Source: Streptomyces formicae (GTDB lineage Bacteria; Actinomycetota; Actinomycetes; Streptomycetales; Streptomycetaceae). From it: a DNA stretch of 64,000 nt. Under the pieces are notes generated by a model. The model was not told where the DNA came from, did no database searches, and saw only the letters and a list, made by a program, of their open reading frames with translations. Below, piece after piece: positions 43,294 to 52,461 of the stretch. Location: assembly GCF_022647665.1 (NCBI RefSeq), contig NZ_CP071872.1, positions 558,001 through 622,000 of the forward strand, given 5' to 3'. A program made the translations under genes and the position numbers. The first letter of the stretch is position 1. Every line of letters begins with the position of its first letter.

Positions 43294-44703
43294 CTAGCGG
43301 CGCGCCTCGTCCGCCCGTGGGGCTTCTGCCCGGCGCCCCCGCGGGAGCACTCTCAGCGCGTCCCCCATGTCGGCGACTTCCGTGACCTTCATACCAGGCG
43401 GCACCTTGCCCGGGTCGGACGGCACCAGTGCCTGGGTGAAGCCCAGCCGGTGCGCCTCCGCGAGCCGGCGCTGGACGCCCGTGACCCGTCTGACCTCGCC
43501 CGCGAGGCCGACCTCGCCGATCGCCACCAGGTTCTTCGGCAGGGGGGTGTCACTGGCCGCCGAGGCCAGCGCGAGCGCGATCGCGAGGTCCGCGGCGGGC
43601 TCGGAGAGCTTCACGCCGCCGACCGTCGCGCTGTAGATGTCCCGCTTGCCGAGCGCGCTGATGCGGCCCCGCTGCTCCAGCACCGCCAGCATCATCGACA
43701 CCCGGGAGGTCTCGAGGCCGGAGGTCGTGCGCCGGGGCGAGGGGATCTGGGAGTCGACGGTGAGCGCCTGCACCTCGGCGACCAGGGGGCGGCGGCCCTC
43801 CAGCGTCACCGTGAGGCAGGTGCCGGGCACGGGCTCGTCGCGCCGGGTCAGGAACAGCCCGCTGGGGTCGGTGAGTCCGGTGATCCCCTCGTCGTGCAGC
43901 TCGAAGCAGCCGACCTCGTCCGTCGCCCCGTACCGGTTCTTGACGCCCCGCACGAGCCGCAGCCGCGCATGCCGGTCGCCCTCGAAGTGGAGCACGACGT
44001 CGACGAGATGCTCCAGCAGCCGCGGTCCCGCGATCGTGCCGTCCTTGGTGACATGGCCCACCAGCAGTGTCGACATCCCGCGGTCCTTGGAGGCCCGGAT
44101 CAGCGCCCCCGCGACCTCCCTCACCTGTGCCATCCCGCCCGGCGCCCCGTCGATCTCCGGGGATGCCACGGTCTGGACGGAGTCCAGGACCAGCAGCGAC
44201 GGCTTGACCGCGTCGAGATGGCCGAGGACCGCCGAGAGATCGGTCTCGGCGGCGAGGTACAGGTGGTCGCTGAGCGCGTTGATCCGGTCCGCGCGCAGCC
44301 GGACCTGGCTCGCGGACTCCTCACCCGTCACGTACAGCGTGCGGTGGTCGTCGCTCGCCGCCTTCGCGGCGACGTCGAGCAGCAGCGTGGACTTGCCGAC
44401 GCCCGGCTCGCCCGCGAGCAGCACGACCGCGCCCGGAACGAGCCCGCCGCCGAGCACCCGGTCCAGCTCGGCGACCCCGGTCGTACGGGCCGTGGCCTGC
44501 CGGCCGTCGACCTGGCCGATGGGCAGCGCGGCGTTCGTCACCCGGCCCGCCGCGGTCGTCCGCACCGCGGGCGCCCCGTACTCCTCGACCGTGCCCCAGG
44601 CCTGGCACTCGGGGCAGCGGCCGAGCCACTTGGCGGTCGTCCAGCCGCATTCGGTGCAGCGGTAGGACGGCCTGTCCTTGGCGGTTTTCGTACGGGCAGC
44701 CAT
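43294..44703 (-). CDS. radA: DNA repair protein RadA
   Basis: 469 aa. RecA-like helicase for branch migration in recombination. N-terminal C4 zinc finger YRCTECGWTTAKWLGRCPECQAWG; Walker A GEPGVGKSTLLLDVA near residue 98; Walker B in LLVLDSVQTV; the RadA-specific K-N-R-Y-G in VKNRYGATDEVGCFEL; and a C-terminal Lon-like domain (VGGVKLSEPAADLAIALALASAASD). In Bacillus RadA inhibits DisA, and the two genes are neighbours here too. ATG 44703 gives MAARTKTAKDRPSYRC. It is divergent from the sigma-like fusion gene. Confidence 0.95.
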   Translation of the reverse strand: MAARTKTAKDRPSYRCTECGWTTAKWLGRCPECQAWGTVEEYGAPAVRTTAAGRVTNAALPIGQVDGRQATARTTGVAELDRVLGGGLVPGAVVLLAGEPGVGKSTLLLDVAAKAASDDHRTLYVTGEESASQVRLRADRINALSDHLYLAAETDLSAVLGHLDAVKPSLLVLDSVQTVASPEIDGAPGGMAQVREVAGALIRASKDRGMSTLLVGHVTKDGTIAGPRLLEHLVDVVLHFEGDRHARLRLVRGVKNRYGATDEVGCFELHDEGITGLTDPSGLFLTRRDEPVPGTCLTVTLEGRRPLVAEVQALTVDSQIPSPRRTTSGLETSRVSMMLAVLEQRGRISALGKRDIYSATVGGVKLSEPAADLAIALALASAASDTPLPKNLVAIGEVGLAGEVRRVTGVQRRLAEAHRLGFTQALVPSDPGKVPPGMKVTEVADMGDALRVLPRGRRAEAPRADEARR

Positions 44704-44778
44704 GCGGCAAACCGTAGCGGCACCCACTGACAGCGCGTACAGCCCGTCGGTGATCGCTGCCCATGATCACAGTCACCC

Positions 44779-44802
44779 GTACAGAGGCAAATGCCCCTGT
44801 AC
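44779..44802. promoter_or_regulatory. Palindrome in radA upstream region, candidate operator
   Basis: GTACAGAGGCA and TGCCCCTGTAC face each other around AA, with one mismatch. TCACCCGTA occurs just before it (about 44773) and again near 44819. The site lies between divergent radA and the sigma-like gene and could serve either. A damage-response role is speculative. Confidence 0.4.
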
Positions 44803-44887
44803 CCCATCGAGGGATGCGTTCACCCGTATGGATTAAATGCGCCCAACCGGCGCGAAGGGTGTGCCTTGCGCTGCCTACGGTCGCTGG

Positions 44888-46696
44888 GTGAAGAGCAGCA
44901 TGCCGGAACCCCCCGCGCACTCCGCCGGGCACGCACCCGGGCACACACCCGGGCACGCCGGGGGAAAGCCCCCCGAGCACGCCGCCGGCGCACGCCGGCC
45001 CCATCGACGTGCGCAAGGCCGGCGGCCCGCTCTCGGGCAGACCCCGCCAGGGCGGTACGAGGCGTATCTGGACGGGCTGTTCACGTACTGCCTCTCCGTG
45101 CTCTGCGACCACGAGGCGGCAACGGCCGTGCTCGGCGACGTCCTGGCCATCTCCGAACGGCAGCACGGGCGTTGTCCCGCGGGCGAAGCCGAGCGGAAGG
45201 CCTGGCTGTACGCGCTCGCCCGGTGGGCCTGTCTGCGCGCACTCGGCGAGCAGAAGCTCCGCAAGCGGCAGGCGTCCGGCGGCGCGCACGGGGCCCACAG
45301 CGGACGGCGCGCGCCCGCCGCCGCCACCGAAGAGACCCCGGCCGTCTCCCCCGAGGCCGCCGAGCGGCACCGCGCCGAGCTGGCCCGGCTGGCCTGGCCC
45401 GAGGCCGCCGGCACCACCCCCGAGCAGCGTGAGGCGCTCGAACTGGCCGTACGGCACCGGCTCGATCCGAGCGAGGTCGCGGCCGTCCTCGGGATGGACC
45501 CCACCCGCACGCGCGAGCTGCTCGCCGCCGCCGCCTGCGAGGTGGAGCGCACACGCGCCGCGCTCGCGGTGGTCGAGACGGGCAACTGCCCCGCCGTCGC
45601 CCGGCTGACCGGCGACCACCAGGTGCTGCTCTCCGCCACGCTCCGCAGCGAGCTCGTCCGCCACGTCGACGACTGTCCGCGCTGCCGCCGCGCCGCCGAG
45701 CGCGCCGGCGCCGCGGGGCCGTGGCCGGGCTCGACCGTCACCCCCGAGGCGCTGCCGCTGGTGCCTGCGCCGAGGGCCGAGACCTACCTGGCGATGCTGC
45801 ACGTCCCGCGGGTGCGCGCCGGAGGGCCGCGGTTCGGGCGCGACGGGTATCCCATGGACCCGAAGGACCACGCGGCCCGGCGCGACCGGCTGCGCGCCCG
45901 CGCGGTCACCACGACCGTCGTCGCCACGGTCGTCGCGGCGCCGGTGCTCGCCCTCTGGGCGGCGTACCGGAGCGCCCCGCTCACCGGTGAGGGCCGCGAC
46001 GGTTCCTCGGTCACCGCGACCGAGGGCGACGAGCCGGCGGGCCTCGACGGAGTCCCGTACGACCGCTACGAGAACGCGGGGAACGCCGGGGACGCGTCCA
46101 GCCCCGGGAACATGGGGGACCCCGGCCCCCGCTTCACCCTCGGCAGCCGCTCGCCCGACATCTCCGTCGAAGTCGTCAGCCCGGGGCTGCCGCCGACGGG
46201 CCCCTCCACCCCGGGCCAGGGTCCCGGCAGGCTCACGGTCGCGGCGCAGCCCTCCTCCGGCGACACCACGATGATCGTCCTGACCGCTTCGGGCGGTGCG
46301 CCCGTCTCCTGGTCGCTGTGGACCGACGCCCCCTGGCTGTACGCGAGCCGCACCTCCGGCACGCTGCACCCGGGCGAGTCCGTCACGGTGTACGTCTCCG
46401 TCGACCATGCAGCCGAACCGGCCGGCCCCTGGAGCGCGCGCGTGGGCGTGGATCCCTCCGGGACGGTCATCTCGATCGACGGCCGGGGCGAGACGCCGAC
46501 GCCCACGTCCCCACCGGCCTCGGAGCCACCCACATCGGAGCCCCCGCCCTCGTCCGAGCCGCCGGCGACCGAGCCCCCGTCGTCGGAGCCTCCGCCGTCC
46601 TCGGAGCCCCCGGCGTCTTCCGAGCCTCCGACCTCCTCCGAGCCTCCGTCGTCCTCGGAGCCGCCGGCGTCCGACCAGCCCAGTGCGTCGGGCTGA
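44888..46696 (+). CDS. Sigma-like / zinc-finger / transmembrane fusion protein with BACON-like extracellular region
   Basis: 602 aa. Residues 60-120 resemble ECF sigma region 2 ([36 protein letters not shown]), and 178-225 resemble region 4 with an HTH ([26 protein letters not shown]). At 259-266 there is an anti-sigma-like H-x3-C-x2-C (HVDDCPRC). A transmembrane helix spans 340-360. Outside lies a BACON/Ig-like domain ([41 protein letters not shown]), then a Pro/Ser/Glu-rich tail of SEPPS repeats. GTG 44888 fits a leaderless start (TACGGT seven bases ahead); ATG 44900 is the alternative. It may link an outside signal to transcription, but sigma activity is unproven. Confidence 0.7.
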   Translation: MKSSMPEPPAHSAGHAPGHTPGHAGGKPPEHAAGARRPHRRAQGRRPALGQTPPGRYEAYLDGLFTYCLSVLCDHEAATAVLGDVLAISERQHGRCPAGEAERKAWLYALARWACLRALGEQKLRKRQASGGAHGAHSGRRAPAAATEETPAVSPEAAERHRAELARLAWPEAAGTTPEQREALELAVRHRLDPSEVAAVLGMDPTRTRELLAAAACEVERTRAALAVVETGNCPAVARLTGDHQVLLSATLRSELVRHVDDCPRCRRAAERAGAAGPWPGSTVTPEALPLVPAPRAETYLAMLHVPRVRAGGPRFGRDGYPMDPKDHAARRDRLRARAVTTTVVATVVAAPVLALWAAYRSAPLTGEGRDGSSVTATEGDEPAGLDGVPYDRYENAGNAGDASSPGNMGDPGPRFTLGSRSPDISVEVVSPGLPPTGPSTPGQGPGRLTVAAQPSSGDTTMIVLTASGGAPVSWSLWTDAPWLYASRTSGTLHPGESVTVYVSVDHAAEPAGPWSARVGVDPSGTVISIDGRGETPTPTSPPASEPPTSEPPPSSEPPATEPPSSEPPPSSEPPASSEPPTSSEPPSSSEPPASDQPSASG

Positions 46697-46712
46697 CGAA
46701 GCGTTTCTCCCC

Positions 46713-46748
46713 GAGCTCCCTGAGCTCCCCGAGCTTCCTGAGTTTCCG
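46713..46748. repeat. 9-bp tandem repeat, four copies
   Basis: GAGCTCCCT, GAGCTCCCC, GAGCTTCCT and GAGTTTCCG follow one another between two converging genes. A short GC stem (CCCCG-TGG-CGGGG) lies just after at about 46774-46786 and may aid termination. Confidence 0.7.
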
Positions 46749-46822
46749 GGCTCCTGGAACTCCCGGATCCCGCCCCGTGGCGGGGTCCGGGCCCTACGGC
46801 CGTATCCCCCTAAGCCATCCCC

Positions 46823-47698
46823 CTACGCCGGATCCGCCGGGTGCGGGGCCACCAGGGGAAGCTGCGACGCCAGGCGGGCCTCGCACAGCTCCACCAGGAC
46901 GTCGTACGCCGCCTTGCCCATCAGCTCGGTCAGCTCGGGGCGGTACGTCACGTACACCGGCTCACCCGCGCCGTGCGCGGACGTCGCCGACGTGCACCAC
47001 CAGTGGAGGTCGTGCCCGCCCGGACCCCAGCCCCGCCTGTCGTACTCGCCGATGGAGATCTGGAGCACCCGCGTGTCGTCCGGACGGTCGATCCAGTCGT
47101 ACGTACGGCGCACCGGCAGCTGCCAGCAGACGTCCGGCTTGGTCTCCAGCGGCTCGCGGCCCTCCTTCAGCGCCAGGATGTGCAGCGCGCAGCCCACGCC
47201 GCCGGCGAACCCCGGACGGTTCTGGAAGATGCAGGAGCCCTCCCAGCGGCGCGTCTGGCGGTCGCCGTCCTCGTCGGCCTCGATCCAGCCCGTGCGCGTG
47301 CCCACACCGTGGAACTGCCACAGCTCCGGCGTGAGCCGTGCCACATGCCCCGCGACCCGTTTCTCGTCGTCGTCGTCGGAGAAGTGCGCACCGAGCGTGC
47401 AGCATCCGTCGTCCGCGCGGCCTGCCTGGATGCCCTGGCAGCCGCTGCCGAAGATGCAGTTCCAGCGCGAGGTCAGCCAGGTCAGATCGCAGCGGAAGAC
47501 CTGTTCGTCGTCGGCCGGGTCGGGGAACTCCACCCAGGCACGGGGGAAGTCCAGCCCTTTCTCGTCGGTTGCCGCCGCCTCACCGGGCCCGCCGAGCACG
47601 ACCGGCGCGGCCGGTGTGACCGAGGTGACACGGGAGGAGTTGTCCGCGGGCTTCTGCGGTTTGGCTTTGCCCTGCTTCGCCTTTTTCGTCTTTGGCAC
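46823..47698 (-). CDS. Conserved cysteine-rich actinobacterial protein, function unknown
   Basis: 291 aa. A basic Lys-rich lead ([16 protein letters not shown]) precedes a domain with clustered Cys: [66 protein letters not shown] and LCEARL. The C-x5-C...CC pattern suggests a metal or Fe-S site such as in the YkgJ/DUF3109-type zinc- or iron-chelating proteins, but I cannot confirm the family. There is no signal peptide, so cytosolic. GTG 47698 is the start. It is divergent from ppx with 40 bp between. A conserved housekeeping neighbour of ppx/gppA in Streptomyces. Confidence 0.6.
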   Translation of the reverse strand: MPKTKKAKQGKAKPQKPADNSSRVTSVTPAAPVVLGGPGEAAATDEKGLDFPRAWVEFPDPADDEQVFRCDLTWLTSRWNCIFGSGCQGIQAGRADDGCCTLGAHFSDDDDEKRVAGHVARLTPELWQFHGVGTRTGWIEADEDGDRQTRRWEGSCIFQNRPGFAGGVGCALHILALKEGREPLETKPDVCWQLPVRRTYDWIDRPDDTRVLQISIGEYDRRGWGPGGHDLHWWCTSATSAHGAGEPVYVTYRPELTELMGKAAYDVLVELCEARLASQLPLVAPHPADPA

Positions 47699-47738
47699 GA
47701 GTCAAGCGTATGCGCGCGGCCGCAGTAGCGTTCCGTAC

Positions 47739-48671
47739 ATGAGACTCGGAGTCCTCGACGTCGGTTCGAACACGGTGCACCTGCTGGTGGTGGACGCGCA
47801 CCCCGGTGCCCGCCCGCTTCCCGCCCATTCCCACAAGGCCGAGCTGCGCCTCGCCGAGCTCCTCGACGAGGACGGAGCGATCGGCCCCGACGGCGTCGAC
47901 CGCCTCATCGCCACGATCGAGGACGCGCTCCAGGCCGCCGAGGACAAGGGCTGCGAGGACGTCCTGCCGTTCGCCACGTCCGCCGTCCGCGAGGCCACCA
48001 ACGCCGATGCCGTGCTGGACCGCGTCAAGACCGTGACCGGCGTCGACCTCACGGTGCTCACCGGTGCGGAGGAGGCCCGGCTCACCTTCCTCGCGGCCCG
48101 CCGCTGGTTCGGCTGGTCCGCGGGACGGCTCCTCGTGCTCGACATCGGCGGCGGCTCGCTGGAGATCGCGTACGGCATCGACGAGGAGCCCGACGCCGCG
48201 GTCAGCCTGCCGCTCGGCGCGGGCCGGCTCACGGCGGCGATGCTGCCCGGCGACCCGCCCCGGCCGGAGGACGTACGGGCGCTGCGCCGCCATGTGCGCA
48301 CGAGCATCGCCCGCACCGTCGGCGAGTTCAGCCGCTTCGGCCGCCCCGACCACGTCGTCGCCACCTCCAAGACCTTCAAGCAGCTCGCCCGTATCGCGGG
48401 TGCCGCACGCTCCGCCGAGGGCCTGTACGTACAGCGCGACCTGAGTCGTACGTCACTGGAGGAGTGGGTCCCCAAGCTCGCCGCGATGACCGCAGGGCAG
48501 CGCTCGGCGCTGCCCGGTGTCTCCGAGGGGCGCTCGGCGCAGCTGCTGGCCGGCGCGCTGGTCGGGGAGGCCGCGATGGACCTCTTCGGGGTCGACGAGC
48601 TGGAGATCTGCCCGTGGGCGCTGCGCGAGGGTGTGATCCTGCGGCGCCTGGACCACCTGCCCACCGACTGA
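47739..48671 (+). CDS. Ppx/GppA-family exopolyphosphatase / pppGpp phosphatase
   Basis: 310 aa. ASKHA-fold enzyme hydrolysing polyphosphate or pppGpp. Seen: phosphate-1 [17 protein letters not shown] at the N-terminus, the AT-S-VREA stretch ([13 protein letters not shown]), the catalytic Glu in [13 protein letters not shown], phosphate-2 [12 protein letters not shown] and the late [33 protein letters not shown]. It is short, as in actinobacterial Ppx1-type proteins, lacking the HD domain of E. coli Ppx. In mycobacteria such proteins hydrolyse short-chain polyphosphate. Which substrate dominates here is not readable. Confidence 0.9.
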   Translation: MRLGVLDVGSNTVHLLVVDAHPGARPLPAHSHKAELRLAELLDEDGAIGPDGVDRLIATIEDALQAAEDKGCEDVLPFATSAVREATNADAVLDRVKTVTGVDLTVLTGAEEARLTFLAARRWFGWSAGRLLVLDIGGGSLEIAYGIDEEPDAAVSLPLGAGRLTAAMLPGDPPRPEDVRALRRHVRTSIARTVGEFSRFGRPDHVVATSKTFKQLARIAGAARSAEGLYVQRDLSRTSLEEWVPKLAAMTAGQRSALPGVSEGRSAQLLAGALVGEAAMDLFGVDELEICPWALREGVILRRLDHLPTD

Positions 48672-48856
48672 TGCCGCGCCCGCCGTCGCCCCGCCGGCCG
48701 GTCCGCCGGCCGCGCTCGCAGCCGGAGCCCGGAACGCACCCCGAACCGCGTCCCGAGCCGGGCTCCGAGCGGTGTCCCGAGCCGGGCTGCGAGACGTGCC
48801 CCGAACCGCGTCCCCGGCCCCTGATGCGCCCTCCGGAGGCCCGTACGCTGTCCCTC
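48672..48856. repeat. Intergenic direct repeats ahead of the TIM-barrel gene
   Basis: TCCCGAGCCGGGCT occurs at 48751 and 48775, and CCCCGAACCGCGTCCC at 48739 and 48799. All lie in 185 bp of GC-rich DNA. The reading frame here would code only Pro/Glu/Arg repeats. TACGCT at 48843 lies nine bases before the GTG of the next gene and suits a leaderless promoter. Confidence 0.6.
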
Positions 48857-49681
48857 GTGGCAGAACCAGTGGTGCGCATCCCGGATGCGAAGGTCGCCCT
48901 GTCGACGGCCTCCGTGTATCCGGAGTCGACGGCTACGGCCTTCGAGATCGCCGCGCGCCTCGGCTACGACGGCGTCGAGATCATGGTCTGGACCGATCCC
49001 GTCAGCCAGGACATCGAGGCGCTGCGCCGGCTCTCCGACTACCACCAGGTGCCGATCCTGGCCGTCCACGCGCCGTGTCTGCTGATCACCCAGCGGGTCT
49101 GGTCCACCGATCCCTGGGTGAAGCTCCAGCGCGCCCGGTCGGCCGCCGAGAAGCTCGGCGCGTCCACCGTCGTCGTCCATCCGCCCTTCCGCTGGCAGCG
49201 GCAGTACGCCCGCGACTTCGTCTCCGGCATCTGGCGGATGGCGAACGAGACCGATGTGCGCTTCGCCGTCGAGAACATGTACCCGTGGCGCTACCGCGAC
49301 CGCGAGATGCTCGCGTACGCCCCCGACTGGGACGTCACCAAAGAGGACTACCGGCACTTCACGATCGACCTCTCGCACACCGCGACGTCCCGTACGGACA
49401 CCCTGGCCATGGTCGACCGCATGGGCGACCGGCTCGGGCACGTCCACCTCGCGGACGGCAAGGGATCGGCCAAGGACGAGCACCTGGTGCCGGGTCGCGG
49501 CGACCAGCCGTGCGCGGAGCTCCTCGAACGGCTCGCCCGCACCGGCTTCGACGGCCATGTCGTCATCGAGGTCAACACCCGGCGTGCGATGTCCGCGGCG
49601 GAGCGGGAGGCGGACCTCGCCGAGGCGCTCGCCTTCACCCGGCTGCACCTGGCGTCGGCGACCCGGGTGGCGGGATCGTGA
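48857..49681 (+). CDS. Sugar phosphate isomerase/epimerase-like TIM-barrel protein
   Basis: 274 aa. AP-endonuclease-2-type xylose-isomerase-like barrel: [30 protein letters not shown] opens it, VHAPCLL and VVHPPFRWQ carry metal-site His residues, FAVENMYPW the Glu, and [10 protein letters not shown] with [21 protein letters not shown] the last ligands. The divalent-metal site looks complete. The substrate is unknown: inositol or sugar metabolism are usual. GTG 48857 is preferred as start. It overlaps the TetR gene by GTGA, so the two are co-translated, which suggests the regulator responds to a related metabolite. Confidence 0.85.
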   Translation: MAEPVVRIPDAKVALSTASVYPESTATAFEIAARLGYDGVEIMVWTDPVSQDIEALRRLSDYHQVPILAVHAPCLLITQRVWSTDPWVKLQRARSAAEKLGASTVVVHPPFRWQRQYARDFVSGIWRMANETDVRFAVENMYPWRYRDREMLAYAPDWDVTKEDYRHFTIDLSHTATSRTDTLAMVDRMGDRLGHVHLADGKGSAKDEHLVPGRGDQPCAELLERLARTGFDGHVVIEVNTRRAMSAAEREADLAEALAFTRLHLASATRVAGS

Positions 49682-50292
49682 CCTCCGGCGCGGCACCCCG
49701 CAGACGCGGCCGGCCCGCCCGTACGGAGGCCGACAGCGGCCCGGGCGCCCGGGAGCGCATCCTCCAGGCTGCCCGTACGGAGTTCGCCGAGCGCGGTTAC
49801 GACAAGACGTCCGTACGCGGCATCGCCAAGGCGGCGGGTGTGGACCCGGCCCTCGTCCATCACTACTTCGGCACGAAGGACGAGGTCTTCGCGGCCGCCA
49901 TCGAGGTCAGCTTCGAGCCCGCGCTGGTCATCCCGGTGATCCTGGGGGAGGGCACGGAAGGCATCGGGGAGCGGCTCGCGCGGTTCTTCATCGGGGTCTG
50001 GGAGAACCCGGCCACCCGCGCCCCACTGCTCGCGATCATCCGTTCCGCGATGACGCACGACGCGGCGGCGAAGGTGCTGCGCGGCTTCGTGCTGCGGCGG
50101 CTGCTGGAGCGGGTGGCCGCGGAGCTGGCCGTACCGGATCCGAAGTTCCGCGCCGAGCTGGCCGCCTCGCACATGATCGGCATCGTGATCATGCGCTACG
50201 TGATCCAGGTGGAGCCGCTGGCCTCCGCGGATCCGGAGCAGATCATCGAGATGGTCGCGCCGACGCTTCAGCGCTATCTGACGGAAGCCTGA
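49678..50292 (+). CDS. TetR-family transcriptional regulator
   Basis: 204 aa. HTH at about residues 27-70: [48 protein letters not shown], seen in its parts [15 protein letters not shown] and [17 protein letters not shown]. The C-terminal part resembles TetR_C family members ([26 protein letters not shown]). GTG start overlapping the previous stop. Operator and ligand unknown. The upstream coupling to the TIM-barrel gene and the downstream ilvD are the only context. Confidence 0.9.
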   Translation: MTSGAAPRRRGRPARTEADSGPGARERILQAARTEFAERGYDKTSVRGIAKAAGVDPALVHHYFGTKDEVFAAAIEVSFEPALVIPVILGEGTEGIGERLARFFIGVWENPATRAPLLAIIRSAMTHDAAAKVLRGFVLRRLLERVAAELAVPDPKFRAELAASHMIGIVIMRYVIQVEPLASADPEQIIEMVAPTLQRYLTEA

Positions 50293-50296
50293 GCGG

Positions 50297-50344
50297 GCGG
50301 ACCGCAGCCGTCGACCGTGGGCCGTGGCGGCGGACCGCAGCCGT
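50297..50344. repeat. Direct repeats in the ilvD leader region
   Basis: GCGGACCGCAGCCGT occurs at 50297-50311 and 50330-50344, with GACCGTGG-type words also repeated up to about 50370. They lie in the 217-bp gap before ilvD. A Shine-Dalgarno GAAGGAG is at 50494-50500, but no leader peptide rich in branched-chain codons is evident. Confidence 0.6.
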
Positions 50345-50509
50345 GGATCGCGGACCGTGGCGGCGGACGCAAGGAGCGGCGGCGAGGCTGGCCGCGAGGC
50401 GCTGACCGAAAGGCGGACCCCCGTCCCGCATTCCGGACAAGGCGTCCAGATCTTGGAGCATCGGCGTAGGCTCGACAGCAGCCAGAACTGTCTGAAGGAG
50501 CGAGCGACG

Positions 50510-52360
50510 ATGCCCGAGCTGAGGTCCCGCACAGTCACCCACGGCCGGAACATGGCGGGCGCCCGCGCGCTTATGCGGGCGTCGGGCGTAGCCGGCGAGG
50601 ACATCGGCAAGCCGATCATCGCCGTCGCCAACTCCTTCACCGAGTTCGTGCCGGGCCACACCCACCTCGCCCCGGTCGGCCGGATCGTCTCCGACGCCAT
50701 CAGCGCCGCGGGCGCCGTCCCGCGCGAGTTCAACACCATCGCGGTCGACGACGGCATCGCGATGGGCCACGGCGGCATGCTCTACTCGCTGCCCTCCCGG
50801 GACCTGATCGCCGACTCCGTCGAGTACATGGTCGAGGCGCACTGCGCGGACGCGCTCATCTGCATCTCCAACTGCGACAAGATCACCCCGGGCATGCTGA
50901 TGGCCGCCATGCGCCTCAACATCCCGGCGATCTTCGTCTCCGGCGGCCCGATGGAAGCCGGCCAGGCGACCCTCGTCGACGGCACGGTCCGGAAACTGGA
51001 CCTGATCAACGCGATCGTGGACGCGGTCAACGAGAACGTGTCGGACGAGGACGTGCTCCGCATCGAGGAGAACGCCTGCCCGACCTGCGGCTCCTGTTCC
51101 GGCATGTTCACCGCCAACTCGATGAACTGCCTCACCGAGGCGATCGGCCTGTCCCTCCCCGGCAACGGCTCGACGCTCGCCACCCACACCGCCCGCCGGG
51201 CCCTGTACGAGAACGCCGGCCGCACGGTCGTCGAGATCACCAAGCGCTACTACGAGCAGGGCGACGAGTCCGTCCTGCCGCGCAACATCGCCACCCGCGA
51301 GGCGTTCGAGAACGCCATGGCGCTGGACATCGCCATGGGCGGCTCGACCAACACGATCCTCCATCTGCTGGCCGCCGCCCAGGAGGCCGAGCTCGCCTAC
51401 GACCTCAAGGACATCGACGCGGTCTCGCGCCGCGTCCCCTGCCTGGCCAAGGTCGCGCCGAACGTCGCCCCCGGCGGCACGTACTACATGGAGGACGTCC
51501 ACCGCGCCGGCGGTATCCCCGCCATCCTCGGCGAGCTCTACCGCGGCGGGCTGCTGAACGAAGACGTCCACACCGTCCACTCGGCCTCGCTGGCCGAATG
51601 GCTCAAGACCTGGGACGTCCGCGGCGGTTCCCCCTCCGCCGAGGCCGTCGAGCTGTGGCACGCGGCCCCCGGCTGCGTCCGCTCCGCCACCGCCTTCTCG
51701 CAGTCCGAGCGCTGGGAGGCCCTGGACGTCGACGCCGAGGGCGGCTGCATCCGCTCGGTCGAGCACGCGTACTCGAAGGACGGCGGGCTCGCCGTGCTGA
51801 AGGGCAATCTGGCCGTCGACGGCTGTGTCGTGAAGACCGCCGGTGTCGACGAGTCGATCTGGACCTTCGAGGGCCCGGCCGTGGTCTGCGAGTCGCAGGA
51901 CGAGGCCGTCGACAAGATCCTCTCCAAGGTCGTGAAGGAGGGCGACGTCGTCGTCATCCGCTACGAGGGCCCGCGCGGCGGCCCCGGCATGCAGGAGATG
52001 CTCTACCCGACGTCCTTCCTGAAGGGCCGCGGCCTCGGCAAGGCGTGTGCCCTCGTCACGGACGGCCGCTTCTCCGGCGGTACGTCGGGCCTGTCGATCG
52101 GCCACGCGTCCCCCGAGGCCGCATCGGGCGGCACGATCGCGCTCGTCGAGGACGGCGACCTCATCCGTATCGACATCCCGAACCGCTCGATCGACCTCGT
52201 CGTCGACGACGCCACGCTGGCTGCCCGGCGTGAGGCGTTGGGCGGCGTCTACGCCCCGAAGTCCCGCGAGCGGAAGGTCTCGGCGGCGCTGAAGGCGTAC
52301 GCGGCGATGGCGACGAGCGCGGACAAGGGCGCGGTCCGGGACGTCTCGCTGCTGGGCTGA
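50510..52360 (+). CDS. ilvD: Dihydroxy-acid dehydratase
   Basis: 616 aa. Fe-S enzyme of branched-chain amino-acid and pantothenate synthesis, dehydrating 2,3-dihydroxy-isovalerate or -methylvalerate. Motifs: [28 protein letters not shown] with its cluster Cys, [43 protein letters not shown], and [22 protein letters not shown] with the catalytic Ser. Full length for the long (E. coli-type [4Fe-4S]) class. ATG 50510 with GAAGGAG nine bases upstream. Monocistronic, ending at the terminator at 52403. Confidence 0.97.
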   Translation: MPELRSRTVTHGRNMAGARALMRASGVAGEDIGKPIIAVANSFTEFVPGHTHLAPVGRIVSDAISAAGAVPREFNTIAVDDGIAMGHGGMLYSLPSRDLIADSVEYMVEAHCADALICISNCDKITPGMLMAAMRLNIPAIFVSGGPMEAGQATLVDGTVRKLDLINAIVDAVNENVSDEDVLRIEENACPTCGSCSGMFTANSMNCLTEAIGLSLPGNGSTLATHTARRALYENAGRTVVEITKRYYEQGDESVLPRNIATREAFENAMALDIAMGGSTNTILHLLAAAQEAELAYDLKDIDAVSRRVPCLAKVAPNVAPGGTYYMEDVHRAGGIPAILGELYRGGLLNEDVHTVHSASLAEWLKTWDVRGGSPSAEAVELWHAAPGCVRSATAFSQSERWEALDVDAEGGCIRSVEHAYSKDGGLAVLKGNLAVDGCVVKTAGVDESIWTFEGPAVVCESQDEAVDKILSKVVKEGDVVVIRYEGPRGGPGMQEMLYPTSFLKGRGLGKACALVTDGRFSGGTSGLSIGHASPEAASGGTIALVEDGDLIRIDIPNRSIDLVVDDATLAARREALGGVYAPKSRERKVSAALKAYAAMATSADKGAVRDVSLLG

Positions 52361-52363
52361 CCC

Positions 52364-52405
52364 GTACGGGCCGCAAAGTACGGGCCGCAAAGTACGGGCC
52401 ACACG
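52364..52405. repeat. 14-bp tandem repeat after ilvD
   Basis: GTACGGGCCGCAAA occurs at 52364-52377 and 52378-52391, followed by a variant copy GTACGGGCCACACG. It directly follows the ilvD stop. Confidence 0.75.
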
Positions 52406-52432
52406 CACGGGCCGCACGCACAGCCCGTGCGT
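52403..52432. terminator. Hairpin between convergent ilvD and protein kinase
   Basis: ACGCACGGGC (52403-52412) pairs with GCCCGTGCGT (52423-52432) over a 10-nt loop. A second weaker stem GGGCCG/CGGCCC follows at 52435-52456. No long U tract, so likely a GC-rich bidirectional terminator of the Streptomyces kind. Confidence 0.7.
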
Positions 52433-52461
52433 CTGGGCCGTACGGCTGTGCGGCCCACGAC

